NCBI GenBank assembly: GCA_001972305.1
Contig: BDDD01000717.1
Coordinates: forward strand, 7,106 to 71,105
Direction of reading: 5' to 3'
Length of the DNA: 64,000 nucleotides
Source: Cephalotus follicularis
Lineage: Eukaryota; Streptophyta; Magnoliopsida; Oxalidales; Cephalotaceae
Both the position numbers and the translations under genes were made by a program. Below the pieces are notes generated by a model. It made no database searches. It was not told where the DNA came from and worked only from the letters and a program-made list of their open reading frames with translations. Of this stretch, positions 11,866-22,036 are shown piece after piece (positions within the stretch are counted from its first letter, which is position 1; every line of letters starts with the position of its first letter).

Positions 11866-12584
11866 AATTCTGATATAGGTCCTGTTGTGGCCTTAATTTT
11901 AATGTAATTAACTTGGCCCATATACGGATGATTAGAACAATCAATCCTGACCTTATATACAATTACATTTCAGAATCTAAACAAGTATGCAACCCTTGTA
12001 TGAGTTGCACATGAATGACTATGGTATGCTAATTACCTCATTGAATGTCTTGAATTGCTATTGTGCTTCACTGGTTTGCTGTATATACTACTATCATAAT
12101 TCGTATATACTTTCTAAGTGTTCTATAACACTATTATCACTTATCTTCAATGATTAAACCAAACTAAGTGCTATAAGCACGGATATGGGTTTTACTAATG
12201 GTTTCAACTGAAATTTAATGCCAATGATTTACTGTTCTCCTCCTAAGAGAGGTACCTACTGTTTTGTTCTCCAACTGGGAACCACTATTGTACTGATATC
12301 GTTTTCCTCCTATGAGATGTACGGTCAATGAATTGTTAAATGTTTCGAAAGAAAACAACTTTTATATTGCATATCATATATATATATATATATGTAATAT
12401 TAATATTGAACTGAATTGATTGAATTGATTGTCTATGTTATTTCCGATTAGTCGAGTGATGGCAGATGTCACTGGCTAACGGAGGCGGTCCTATGTGCCA
12501 GGAATTGGCTAGAGTACACACCCAAACTGTCTGCAATGCAGATCTTATTGTTAAACTGCCCGCTAATGCCGGTAGTAAATGTTA

Positions 12585-12623
12585 CCTTATCTATCATCTT
12601 CGGAGTGTAGGGTGATAGATAGG
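12585..12623 (+). other. Delta LTR hairpin
   Basis: CCTTATCTATCA (12585-12596) pairs with TGATAGATAGG (12613-12623), leaving one bulged T. The matching place in the LTR at 60726 has CTATCA (63080-63085) and TGGTAG (63102-63107), which still pair through one G-U wobble. Confidence 0.6.
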
Positions 12624-13186
12624 TGGTGCACAGTTGGTGCTAGGAGTTAGCGACATGTGACACCCAAACCACAATATGAATTGATTGTACCCTTGTGCGG
12701 TATTCTTGCATTGTATTGTCTGTGGCCACTTGGCATGGTTGCTTTTATATTGGAATACTTAAATGTTATTTTTAATATAAAATGTCATACATGTTGCATT
12801 CATATATTCCTTAGCATGCATTATCTTCCTACTTAGCCAAGTGAGGACAACAGCTAACCCCTACAATTTCAGATTAAGCGAAGACGTACGGGAGGTGCTG
12901 TTGGAGCTTTGGAGAGTTGCTTTTCTATCTTAAGGTTGTTATTTTTTTTGATGTACTGTATTGTAATGAATGGTTCATACCCCGTGATGTAGTTGTACTT
13001 CCTTATGTATAAGGATATTGTTGGATTATGGGCTGCGTGCGGATGACTTATGTTTTATAATCCAGCTTACTGAATGCTTCCGCTTATTATTTATGAATTG
13101 TTGAATGAGAATGCTGGATTATATTTTTTTTTCTGATATCACCATATATGCTTGTGCCTAATGGAATCGAAGGGCGGGGTGTGACA

Positions 13187-13740
13187 GACTGTCCTTAATC
13201 GGTAGAAAGTGAGAAGATTTCGTTAATCGATCCACCATCACCCAAATTGCGTTATTCCCTTTAGCTGTCCTTGGAAGTCCAGTTACAAAGTCCATACTGA
13301 TATGCTCCCACTTCCATTCGGGTATGGGAAGCGATTGTAGAGTTCCTTTTGGCAACTGATGTTCAGCCTTAACCTTTTGGCAAATAAGACATCTTGACAC
13401 AAAGTCCGCAATTTCTCTTTTCATATTATTCCACCAATATATGATCTCGCAATTCCTATACATCCTTGTACTTCCAGGGTGGACTGAAAAATTTGAACTA
13501 TGTGCTTCTGTCATTACTTCCTTTTTAAAATCTGCATTGGATGGGACGCACATTCTTGAATCGAATCTTAATACACCGTCGACTCCCAAGTTAAAATGTG
13601 ATGCTTTTCCACTCCGCACCTCATTCGCTATCTCCTTAAGCTCCAAATCATCAAATTGACATTGCTTTATTCTTTCCACTAAAGATGGTCGAGCTATGAC
13701 TTGAGATAGGTATGCTTCTTCCTCTTGCTTTCTAACTTCC
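13187..13740 (-). pseudogene. Integrase N-terminal part, element C
   Basis: Zinc-binding and early core part of the integrase that would insert element DNA into the host genome. The HHCC ligands are present: AHSSNFSVHPGSTRMY supplies the histidines and CLICQKVK the cysteines. The first catalytic aspartate is in SMDFVTGL. Coding is interrupted at 13187 by the solo LTR, just after the KSSHFLPIKD motif, and resumes at 10624. It is one frame away from the upstream RNase H, so a small indel lies at about 13.69-13.74 kb. Confidence 0.88.
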
Positions 13741-14467
13741 AGCTCAATCTTTGGAAATCCCTCAATAACTCCTCTTGTGCGGTAATCATTGTCGCCAAAT
13801 TTCCCATGCTCTTGCGACTTAAAGCATCCGCCATGACATTCGCTTTTCCTGGATGATACTGAATTGTGCAGTCATAATCCTTAAGTAGTTCCAACCATCT
13901 TCTTTGCCTCATATTTAGCTCCTTCTGCGTAAAAATATACTTGAGGTTTTTATGATCCGTGAAAATTTTGCACTTTTCCCCATAAAGATAATGTCGACAA
14001 ATCTTTAGCACGAAAATGACTGCAGCCAATTCAAGGTCATGAGTACGATAATTTTGTTCATGCACTTTAAGTTGTCTGGAAGCATAAGCGATCACTTTCC
14101 CCTGTTGCATCAACACGCAACCAAGTCCTTTGTGAGAAGCATCTCTATACACCAAAAAACCTTCTGATCCATATGGTAAGGCTAATATTGGTGCATTCAT
14201 CAATCTCTCCTTTAATTCCAAGAAGCTCCTTTCGCATTGATTAGACCATTCAAACTTAACATTCTTCTGCGTCAACCTTGTAAGAGGGTTCACAATGCGA
14301 GAGAAATTTTCAACGAACCTCCAGTAGTAGCCTGCCAATCCAAGAAAACTTCGTATTTCTGCTACCGACATTGGTCTTTTCCATTCTCTTATCGCCTTAG
14401 TCTTAGCAGGGTCCACTGAAATACCTTCTCTTGAAATTATGTGGCCCAAGAAAGACACTTCCTCCAT
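13741..14467 (-). pseudogene. RNase H, element C
   Basis: Connection and RNase H domain of pol, which would remove the RNA strand during reverse transcription. Motifs in order: [94 protein letters not shown]. The catalytic acidic residues are visible. It is open to about 13740, then shifts frame. A stop (TAA-type, near 14468) separates it from RT. Confidence 0.88.
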
Positions 14468-15335
14468 CTAAAATTGACACTTGCTAAACTTAGCATACAA
14501 TTGTTCCCTCCCCAATGTTTGCAGCACACTGATCAAATGCTATTCATGTTCTGCTTGACTCTTTGAGTACACTAATATGTCGTTGATAAAAACTATCACG
14601 AATTGGTCCAAAAATTTGCTGAATACCCTATTCATCAAATCCATAAATGCAGCTGGAGCATTTTTCAATCCATACGACATTACCAAAAACTCGTAATGCC
14701 CATATCTTGTCTAGAAAGCAGTTTTTGGTATATCCTCATTCTTGACCTTTACTTGATGATAACCCGAACGAACGTCGATCTTCAAGAAATATCGAGCATT
14801 CTTAAGTTGATCAAACAAATCATCAATCCTTGGCAATGGATACTTATTCTTGATGGTAACTCGATTTAATTCTTGGTAATTGGTGCAGAGCCTCATCGTG
14901 CCATCCTTCTTCTTTACAAACAACACCAGTGCACCCCATGGTGATGCACTCGGTCAGATGAATCCTTTATCCAAAAGCTCTTGCAACTGATTCTTCAATT
15001 CTTTTAACTCTGTTAGTGCCATACGATAGGGACTCTTTGATATAAGAGTGGTTCCGGTTACCAAGTCAATTGCAAACTCTATCTCTCGATCCAGTGATAT
15101 ACCCGATAGATCTTCAGGAAACACATCCGTAAACTCCTTGACAACATGAACATCTTCTATCTTCATCTTCTCTTCAATTGTATCCACTACATACACAAGG
15201 TAACCTTCACAGGCGCTTCTCAACAATCGTTTAGCTTGAATTGTTGATATGAAACTTATGGGTTTATTGACTTTTGTGCTCCGATAAACAAACTCCAATT
15301 GATCGGGTCTAGTAAACCTAACCTTGTTCTTGAAA
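14468..15335 (-). pseudogene. Reverse transcriptase, element C
   Basis: RT with the usual chromovirus motifs: [62 protein letters not shown]. The active-site box reads [11 protein letters not shown], so one catalytic aspartate is an asparagine (codon complement of 14582-14584), a single G-to-A change. Nonsense codons interrupt it at about 14710, 14951 and 14540. The frame matches protease once element D is removed. With the active-site change it should be catalytically dead. Confidence 0.85.
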
Positions 15336-15340
15336 CAGCC

Positions 15341-15838
15341 TGAAATAAAACACTCTTGCAATATACAAGAGGGGGGGATCTCTTTCCTTGGAGTCGATGC
15401 TTTTTCTGGGAATTCTGAAAATGGCGTCGATCTCTAATAAAAGGCGTCGATGTCTTTTACTTTGACGTCGATGTCTTTTGTTTAAGGATCGATGTCTTTG
15501 AGTGCAATTTCATACAGTAGCTTCTGGTTTAGAAAATGACTAAAAACGTCGATGTTGTCACTGAAGTAGTCGATGTCATCTTGAAAGTAGTCGACGTCTT
15601 TTGGAAGGAGTCGATGTCTTTTGGTACGGACGTCGATGCCATTACTGGGAAGACGATGTCTTCTTTGCAGTTAATCCTGTACTAAAGACGTCGATGCTAT
15701 TTGGAAAGAGTCGACTTCTTTTTCTGCAGATAGGTTTTAGGCTTTGATATTTAACTTGTAATTCCTTGCACATCAAGTAAATTAGTTAAATGCAAATATG
15801 TTATCATCAAAACAAGGATTGAGAGTTAATCGTCAACA
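15341..15838 (-). repeat. Element D 3' LTR (internally deleted)
   Basis: Both ends match the 5' LTR (TGAAATAAAACACTC on the left, CGTCAACA on the right), but it is 498 bp against 1279 bp. About 780 bp is missing at the run of G near 15373. Confidence 0.88.
15405..15725. repeat. GTCGATGTCTTTT motif array, D 3' LTR
   Basis: About thirteen sites of the form (A/C)GTCGATG or GTCGACG/T, usually followed by TCTTTT, spaced roughly 20-25 bp. The array is almost identical to the end of the one in the 5' LTR (20205-20535). Confidence 0.85.
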
Positions 15839-16421
15839 ATCTCCCCCTTTTTGATGATGACAAAAATTTGCTCAAAAGCATGAATTATAAGTAATATCAA
15901 TTGAAGGAAATTTAAGTGAATGTCAAAAGAGATGCAATATCAGTATTGTAAACAAGTTGCAATATCATAAACAACAGATTTGTGCAGAAGCAAAGAGTTG
16001 AGCATCCTTTTTCTCAAAATGCATAAGTTAGCATTTCTCCCCATTTTTCTCCGCAAACATGAATTCTAACATAAATTCTTTTGAGCCATTTAACATTTAT
16101 ACCATTCTCCCCCTTTTTTGTATATCATCAAAAAGATCCTACAAAGGCAGAAAAAATATTAGCTCCCCTTTACTAATAGCAAGGGTTAACCGAGTATGAA
16201 TAATGCAAAACGCATAAAGGCTCACAATATCGGCAATGACGAAAAATCGAGAAAACATAATCATTCAATGTAATTATATCAGAAAATCATTCATGTAATT
16301 GTAAACACAATTCATAAAACACAATCATAAACACAATTGCATAAACATTTCATTAATATCATTAAATTCAAACTTGTTCATTACAAACAAAAGAGAATAA
16401 TGAACTCAAAGGTTCATAACA
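15839..16421 (-). other. Element D 3' non-coding region with repeated PPT-like tracts
   Basis: The PPT adjoins the LTR: AAAAAGGGGGAGAT on the minus strand (15839-15852). A second near-copy occurs at about 16102-16120, with a similar TCATCAAAA context, and a weaker one near 16034. The region has no coding frame and is rich in A and T. Confidence 0.65.
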
Positions 16422-17802
16422 TCAAAACAGTAAAACAACAACACAAATTAAAGTAGAAACAACAACAAAAACCTCAAGACTCAGCAGGAGGAGGGTGAAC
16501 AAATCGGAGGATGAATCACCGTTATCGCCCGAAGTGTCTGTGCAATGATCGAAAATGTTGGCTTTGGCAAGATTGCGTTCCATTCGTTTAAGACATCTCT
16601 TAACGACCCTTAGGTCGTAGTAAACGCCTTCATCAACATCTTCGTAATTCTTTTGAAGAATTTTATGATCCTCCGCCAAACTACCGAGTTGCATCTTGAT
16701 TTCCTTGAATTGACCATCAAAAGAAGCTTGCATAGAGGCGAACTGGGATTGCATAACCTCCATCATCCCGTCAAAGTCAGTAGTGGATGAGGAGCCTTGA
16801 GCTTGAGCAGGTGCTGCTTGAGCAGGGGCTGGTTGTTCCCAAGGAGGGTTGTCCTCTTACTCCTCAATGCCAATCCTTGGTCCTTGATCGATTTTGGGCA
16901 CATATGTCCATATTCCTTGTTGTTTCTTCCACCCCATTCTGTTTAATGTGCTTTTGTTGTACGTATCTTCCTTTTTCAACTTCGTAGAAATCTCTCCTTC
17001 AAGTGGGATATGATAATGTAGGAAGACTAGGGTGAGAATGGATCCGTAAGGGAGGACGGATTTCTTCTGAGAAAATGCTCTTACCATCGTCTTGAGCATT
17101 AAGAGAGGGAAACAAAACTCGATCTTTGATAGGATGCACCACATAATGAAAACTTGCATCCTAGACAATTTGGCATACCCTCCACCGGTGGGTAGAATTT
17201 GATGCACGATGAGATGGTGGAGAAGTCTATGGTCTACAGATAGTCGATTAGTTGTAAGAGCCATGTTTGGATGAATGTTTGGATCATTGGGATACAAAAT
17301 CGATAGAATTTGGTTAGGGTGAAAACCCTCAACCTCCGGCCATTTTTTTATGTTCAAAGACATAAATGCCGGTATGTGGAATGTGAAGGATTGAAGCTAG
17401 AATCCTAGCATCAAGATATATCCGTTGGCCTTTAACAACTGAGGTGATTGCAAATTCCTCGTTTTGAGCCGAAACCATTTTTAGGTTAGAATAAAAATCT
17501 TTAACCAATTTTATGTAAAATGGATTAGAGATTTGGACTAATGGAAGAAGATGTAGGTCATCTAACCAGGACACGAATGAGAATTTGGAAGAACAGAAAT
17601 CGAAATCGATGTTTCTGCCTCCCATGACTCGTTTTTCAACAAAACTTACACTTCTAATCGGGACAGGCTCTTGTGATGAATAATCAGAATGAGAAGACTC
17701 AGAGAAAGATTCCCTAAGCTCTAATCTCTGCTTCTTAGCAGATTTTTTGGGTTGAGAAGACGAGGCAGCCTTCTTTTTGGCAGGTTGCTTTGTCCTCGGC
17801 AT
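16422..17802 (-). pseudogene. Env-like ORF of SIRE-type copia element D
   Basis: It lies between the pol end and the 3' LTR, where SIRE/Maximus elements carry an ORF often called envelope-like; that function is not proven for plant elements. It starts MPRTKQPAKKKAASSSQPKK, a basic Lys/Ser-rich head, and continues open to a run of seven T at about 17343-17349, where the frame shifts. A second open part runs to a TAA at 16857-16859. Coding then continues in the same frame through a Pro/Ala/Gln-rich linker and a helical, probably coiled-coil stretch (SQFASMQASFDGQFKEIKMQ). It finishes with a hydrophobic tail rich in Leu and Val. The name rests on position and composition, not on a residue-level match. 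Confidence 0.65.
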
Positions 17803-18390
17803 TTCTACAAACAGGTTGTGAGCACAAGGGGAAAATACAAAGAATGAAACAAACAGTGGATTAGATAGACGAAAAACGGTGTTTGGAGTATACAGAAGAG
17901 ATGAGAGAGTGATTTCCGATCAATTTGAAAGATTTTTGAAGAAAAACAGAGTGATAGGAAATTTTTTTGAAAAACCAGAATAGAGAGGGAAAGAGAGGAA
18001 TGAACAAAAGGTCAACTTTTATGGAGAAGTCGAGTTTCTGGGGAAAAGACGTCGACGTTATTCAGAAAGAAGTCGACGCGATCTTAAAATTTGGCTGTAA
18101 AAACGGTGCGTTTTGAAAGGCATCGACGCATTTGAAAAATAAGTCGATGTGTTTTAGAGAAACACAAAGGGATCGACGTTTTTCAAAAGAAGTCGACGGC
18201 ATTTTCATACGATACAAATTTTTCCAGAAAAGAAGTCGACTCTGTTTTGCAAAGCATAAAAAATTCCAGAAAAGGAGTCGACGTTTTTCAATGCAGAATA
18301 GAAAAACAAGCCAAAAACAGAACAAATAACAAGAAAATCATTATATCAAATATTCATTCGATCAATCATATTATTCAAACATAATACATA
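17803..18390 (-). other. Spacer between pol and env-like ORF in element D
   Basis: No believable gene. The distinctive content is a GTCGAC motif array (18045-18290) like those in the D LTRs, although this is an internal position. Confidence 0.6.
18045..18290. repeat. GTCGACG motif array inside element D
   Basis: About nine sites such as GACGTCGACGTT, AAGTCGACGCG, CATCGACGCA and GTCGACGTTTTTC, about 25-30 bp apart. It has the same look as the D LTR arrays but lies between RNase H and the env-like ORF. Confidence 0.75.
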
Positions 18391-18896
18391 TCATTCAAGT
18401 TCACACAAACCTAATTCTCTTATAAATTTAGAAAAAGAATTCTCATCTAAGGGCTTGGTGAAGATATCCGCCACTTGTTTTTCGGTGGGAATATACTCTA
18501 ACATAATGTCACCACATTCTACATGTTCTCTTAAGAAATGATACCTAATGTCAATGTGTTTTGTTCTAGAGTGATGGACAGGGTTCTTAGCAAGGCAAAT
18601 ACTACTAGTATTATCACACTTAATGGATACATCTTTAACATAAATACCATAATCAACCAATTGTTGCTTTTGCCAAAGAATTTGAGCACAACAACTACCA
18701 ACAGCTATATATTCAGCTTCAGTGGTGGATAAAGCTACTGAATTTTGCTTCTTGTTAACCAAGATACTAGCATGCTTCCTAGGTATTGGCATGAACCACT
18801 AGTACTCTTGCGGTCTACTTTATAACCACCAAAGTCGGCATCCGAGGAAGAATGCAAATCAAAACTAGAGTCTCGGGAATACCATAAGCCTAAACT
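18391..18896 (-). pseudogene. Copia RNase H (pol C-terminus), element D
   Basis: End of the copia polyprotein. Motifs: SSSDADFGGYKVDRKSTSG (first aspartate), LSTTEAEYIAVGSCCAQILW (glutamate), KCDNTSSICLAKNPVHHSRT and KHIDIRYHFLREHV, ending FTKPLDENSFSKFIRELGLC. The stretch above 18792 is one frame off the rest, so a small indel sits near 18745-18790. At about 18896 coding stops and a foreign LTR fragment begins, so RT, integrase and gag are missing. Confidence 0.85.
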
Positions 18897-19375
18897 CCTT
18901 ATATATGTAACACTGATATTTACTGTACTGTCAAAATATATATATTCCTCATATATATATATATATGAACTGGTTTTCTACACTGCATCATTTATGCATT
19001 CATATCATGACATGCATTATGTTAATCCCGAACTACTGTTATGACTTGGCTGAGTGAGGACAAAGGCTAACCCCCTACTTTACAGATTGATGCAGTGGAC
19101 TGTTGGATCGGCATGGACGAAGATCAAGTTGTTATATTCTTGATTTTGTTTATACTCTTGTTTTGTATTAAACCTATGTGGGTTATGGTTTTCGGATGTG
19201 CCATTGTTATGGTGTTGTTTCTGAAGAAATTTTATATTGTACTGTAATTCACGCTCCGTTGTAAGGGCGATTAACTATGACGACTTGTATTTGGGTAGCG
19301 TGCAGTATGGGACGCACGTTAGGTGTTTACAGCTTATGAACTTGTTATGCTTCCGCAACTGTTATTCTTGGAAAA
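18897..19375 (+). repeat. Beta-type LTR fragment inside element D
   Basis: It matches 54366-54835 of the solo beta LTR: TATATGTAACACTGATATTT, a TAGCC-like stem followed by CTAACCCCCTAC, CACGCTCCGT and a TGCTTCCGCAACTGTT stretch. Both LTR ends are missing and it abuts D's 5' LTR at 19376. It looks like the scar of a rearrangement that removed D's gag-RT. Confidence 0.7.
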
Positions 19376-20654
19376 TGAAATAAAACACTCTTGCAATATA
19401 CAAGAGGGGGGGTGAATTGAATATTGAAGTAAATAAGGAAATTTAAAAACTTTAAAAATAAAAAGACAAAGAAAGAAAAACTTCTCCGAAATTTAGAGTG
19501 GTTCGGCTAACTCTTGCCTACGTCCACTTTTCCCAAGGGAGCTCCTTGAGTTTCCACTATCTCGATTTGATTAAGGAAGCAAATCGTTACACCTCACAAA
19601 TTCATGATTGACCTCAATCACAAGACTTTGACCTCAAAGCCTTAGAGGAATCTCCTCTTTTACAAGTAATATGAAAGTGTTTACAAGAACCTCTTAAATA
19701 GGTTGATGTGAATAAATATAGCTCACAAAATGAAACACTGAGATACACTCAAAGAATGAAGCTTAGAAGCTTTGTTGAACAATGTAGAGCACTTTGAGCT
19801 TTTCGCACACTAGAATGCTTGAATTGGATTTCTCTTGATGATGTGTGATTGATGTAGATAATTCTGAATTGTTGTGTTTCTTCATATATCTTCTGAGGTT
19901 TCATGCTTCCTTTTATAGCCAGAAAAAGTTTATAGACGTTGCTTAATTTGTGGAAGCTTTTGATTTAATAATGTGAGTTGCAATTATTGAAATTTATCTC
20001 TGCTGGTATAAAGACGTCGACTTCTTTGTGAAAGGCATCGATGTCTTTTAGCTGGTAGCCGTTAGAAGTGGTCGAACTAGCCGTTCCAGGTTTACAGGGT
20101 CTTGTTCACTTGAAAAGGCGTCGACTTCTTTTGAAAGGCGTCGATGTATTTTCTAGAAAAACTCCATGTCTTGAAGGTTTGAACATCTCATAGATCTCTT
20201 TCCTTGGAGTCGATGCTTTTTCTGGGAATTCTGAAAATGGCGTCGATCTCTAATAAAAGGCGTCGATGTCTTTTACTTTGACGTCGATGTCTTTTGTTTA
20301 AGGATCGATGTCTTTGAGTGCAATTTCATAAAGTAGCTTCTGGTTTAGAAAATGACTAAAAAAGTCGATGTTGTCACTGAAGTAGTCGATGTCATCTTGA
20401 AAGTAGTCGACGTCTTTTGGAAGGAGTCGATGTCTTTTGGTACGGACGTCGATGCCATTACTGGGATGACGATGTCTTCTTTGCAGTTAATCCTGTACTA
20501 AAGACGTCGATGCTATTTGGAAAGAGTCGACTTCTTTTTCTGCAGATAGGTTTTAGGCTTTGATATTTAACTTGTAATTCCTTGCACATCAAGTAAATTA
20601 GTTAAATGCAAATATGTTATCATCAAAACAAGGATTGAGACTTAATCGTCAACA
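19376..20654 (-). repeat. Element D 5' LTR, full length
   Basis: 1279 bp, TGAAATAAAAC to CGTCAACA on the plus strand. It is followed by CAGTC, half of the target duplication. Confidence 0.85.
20010..20535. repeat. GTCGATGTCTTTT motif array, D 5' LTR
   Basis: Sites such as GACGTCGACTTC and GCATCGATGTC begin at 20010. A dense run of GTCGATGTCTTTT-type units fills 20205-20535. The array covers much of the LTR on the U3 or U5 side next to C. Confidence 0.85.
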
Positions 20655-20997
20655 CAGTCAACACTAGCATGATTTGCCGAAATCCAATCCATGCCTAGTA
20701 TGACATCAAAATTCAAGATTGCTAGAGGTACTAGCTCTACCAGCATTTTACTATTACCAAGCTCTAGTTCACATGACTTATATACTTTATCGGCTATCAG
20801 GGTATTTCCATTTGGTGTTTCAACTGCAAAACTTATCTCCAAATCTTGTGGCCGGGTACTTAAATATAGTACAAAAGATAAGGACACAAATGAATGCGTC
20901 GCTCCCGTATCAAACAATACATGAGCAGTTTTAGAGCATACGGGAAATGTACCTATCACAACGTCATTAGGATCTTCTACACCTTCAGCTGTCATGG
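20655..20997 (-). pseudogene. Aspartic protease, element C
   Basis: Retroviral-type protease that would cut the polyprotein. The active site, LFDTGATHSFVS, is intact (around 20890-20915), and the flap-side motif ILGMDWISANHASVDC follows. Coding runs straight out of gag and is broken at 20655 by element D; it resumes in frame at 15335 (FKNKVRF). Confidence 0.85.
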
Positions 20998-22036
20998 CAT
21001 AGGTCCTTGCCAGTGCTCTAGGTTATTGGGATTCACCTTCTCTTTGTTCTCCCATCCTTGGTTGAGTGCATTGGTTAGACATGTGCCCTTCTTGACCGCA
21101 ATTATAGCATTTGATGGGTCATTGATTCCGAGTTTGACCTTGTCCTTGCCTACATTCTCTCGCTTGATGTCCCAGCTTTCAACACTTATAACATACTCCA
21201 TTTCCTTGAAAGAATTCCCCACGATGAGTCTTTCTACACTGTTGACAAGGTTTATGGTCTCTTCCCCCATCAGACCTTCCTTTCTTGTTAGTATTATTAG
21301 AGGATTCACCCATCTTCCTCTTCCCTTGTCCTTACTCTGCCCATTTTTGTTGATCTTTTTTATTGTCCATCTCTATTCTTAACACACACTTTAATACTTC
21401 TTCGTAGGTTTACAAGTCTTGTGCTGTCAACAACCTTCTAATATGAGGTTTTAGACCCTGGCAAAACCTGTTTTCCCTTCTCCCTTCCGTTGCTACCATA
21501 TGAGCCGCATATCGAGACTGCCTCGCAAAATTTGCCTCGTATTGAGCTACGGTTTCTGACTCACCCTGCTCCAATCGAAGAGAGCCCTCTTCTATTTTTT
21601 CCTTAATCGTCTAAGGAAAATATTTGTCCATAAATATTTCCTTAAACCCTTCCCATGTCATTGCTTCTAACTCCCGACGTGTTTTCATCATCTCGATCAT
21701 GCTCCACCATTGATCTGCTTCTCCTTCTAGCTTCTAGGTTGAAAATTCTACCTTCTAACGATCAGTGCAATTTAACGCTTTGAAAATCTTCTCAATCCAT
21801 TGGATCCACACCTCGGCTTCCATAGGATCAACCATTCCCGAAAAGGCCTTCAAATTTTGTCTCAGAAACTACTCAAGGGTTGGCCTCGCTGGCAAAGGCA
21901 CTTGAAGGTTATTATTGTTGTTATTAGCAATAACCTGATCCAATTGACTCAACATCGTGGTTAGAGAGTTATTTTCTCCATCGTCTTGTGCATTCCCATT
22001 TCTTCTTTGACCACGATCTCTTTTTACGTTAGCCAT
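20998..22036 (-). pseudogene. gag: gag, element C
   Basis: Start MANVKRDRGQRRNG at 22036. The gag core carries KLEGEADQWWSMIEMM, YFP, and the QGESETVAQYEANFARQSRY and RFCQGLKPHIRRL motifs. Two zinc knuckles follow in one frame: 21152-21193, with the residue after the second Cys turned to stop, and 21068-21109 (CYNCGQEGHMSNQC). I count about eight nonsense codons, all TAG, TAA or TGA at places where Gln or Trp is expected (one may replace Tyr). The frame is otherwise unbroken and leads into protease. Confidence 0.85.

Larger units (their letters stand above)
10625..13186 (+). mobile_element. Solo LTR, delta family, in C integrase
   Basis: A 2562-bp LTR, TGTAATAACC to GGGGTGTGACA, flanked by a perfect 5-bp duplication GACTG and with no internal region. 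It is left after recombination between the two LTRs of a full element. It resembles the LTR at 60726-63325 in its 3' half: TCTATCA hairpin (12585-12623), the GCCACTTGGCAT stretch and the TAGCC/AGCTA stem (12834-12855). Two AGTCGACTG clusters lie near its 5' third. A TA repeat is at about 12376-12390. Small reading frames inside it match no family. Confidence 0.92.
15341..20654 (-). mobile_element. Element D: SIRE/Maximus-like Ty1/copia, nested in C
   Basis: Minus-strand order: 5' LTR (19376-20654), a foreign LTR fragment (18897-19375) replacing gag through RT, RNase H end (18391-18896), env-like ORF (16422-17802), PPT, 3' LTR (15341-15838). LTRs begin TGTTGACG and end TTTATTTCA on the minus strand. 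The flanks are CAGCC (15336-15340) and CAGTC (20655-20659), a 5-bp duplication with one mismatch, falling in the codons for VDC of C's protease region. The order pol then env-like ORF, and the PPT next to TGTTGACG, are SIRE traits. Confidence 0.85.

Noticed and set aside
15341..20654. Endogenous pararetrovirus
   Set aside because: All pol fragments have integrase, LTRs, PBS or PPT contexts of LTR retrotransposons; no movement or coat protein motifs were seen.
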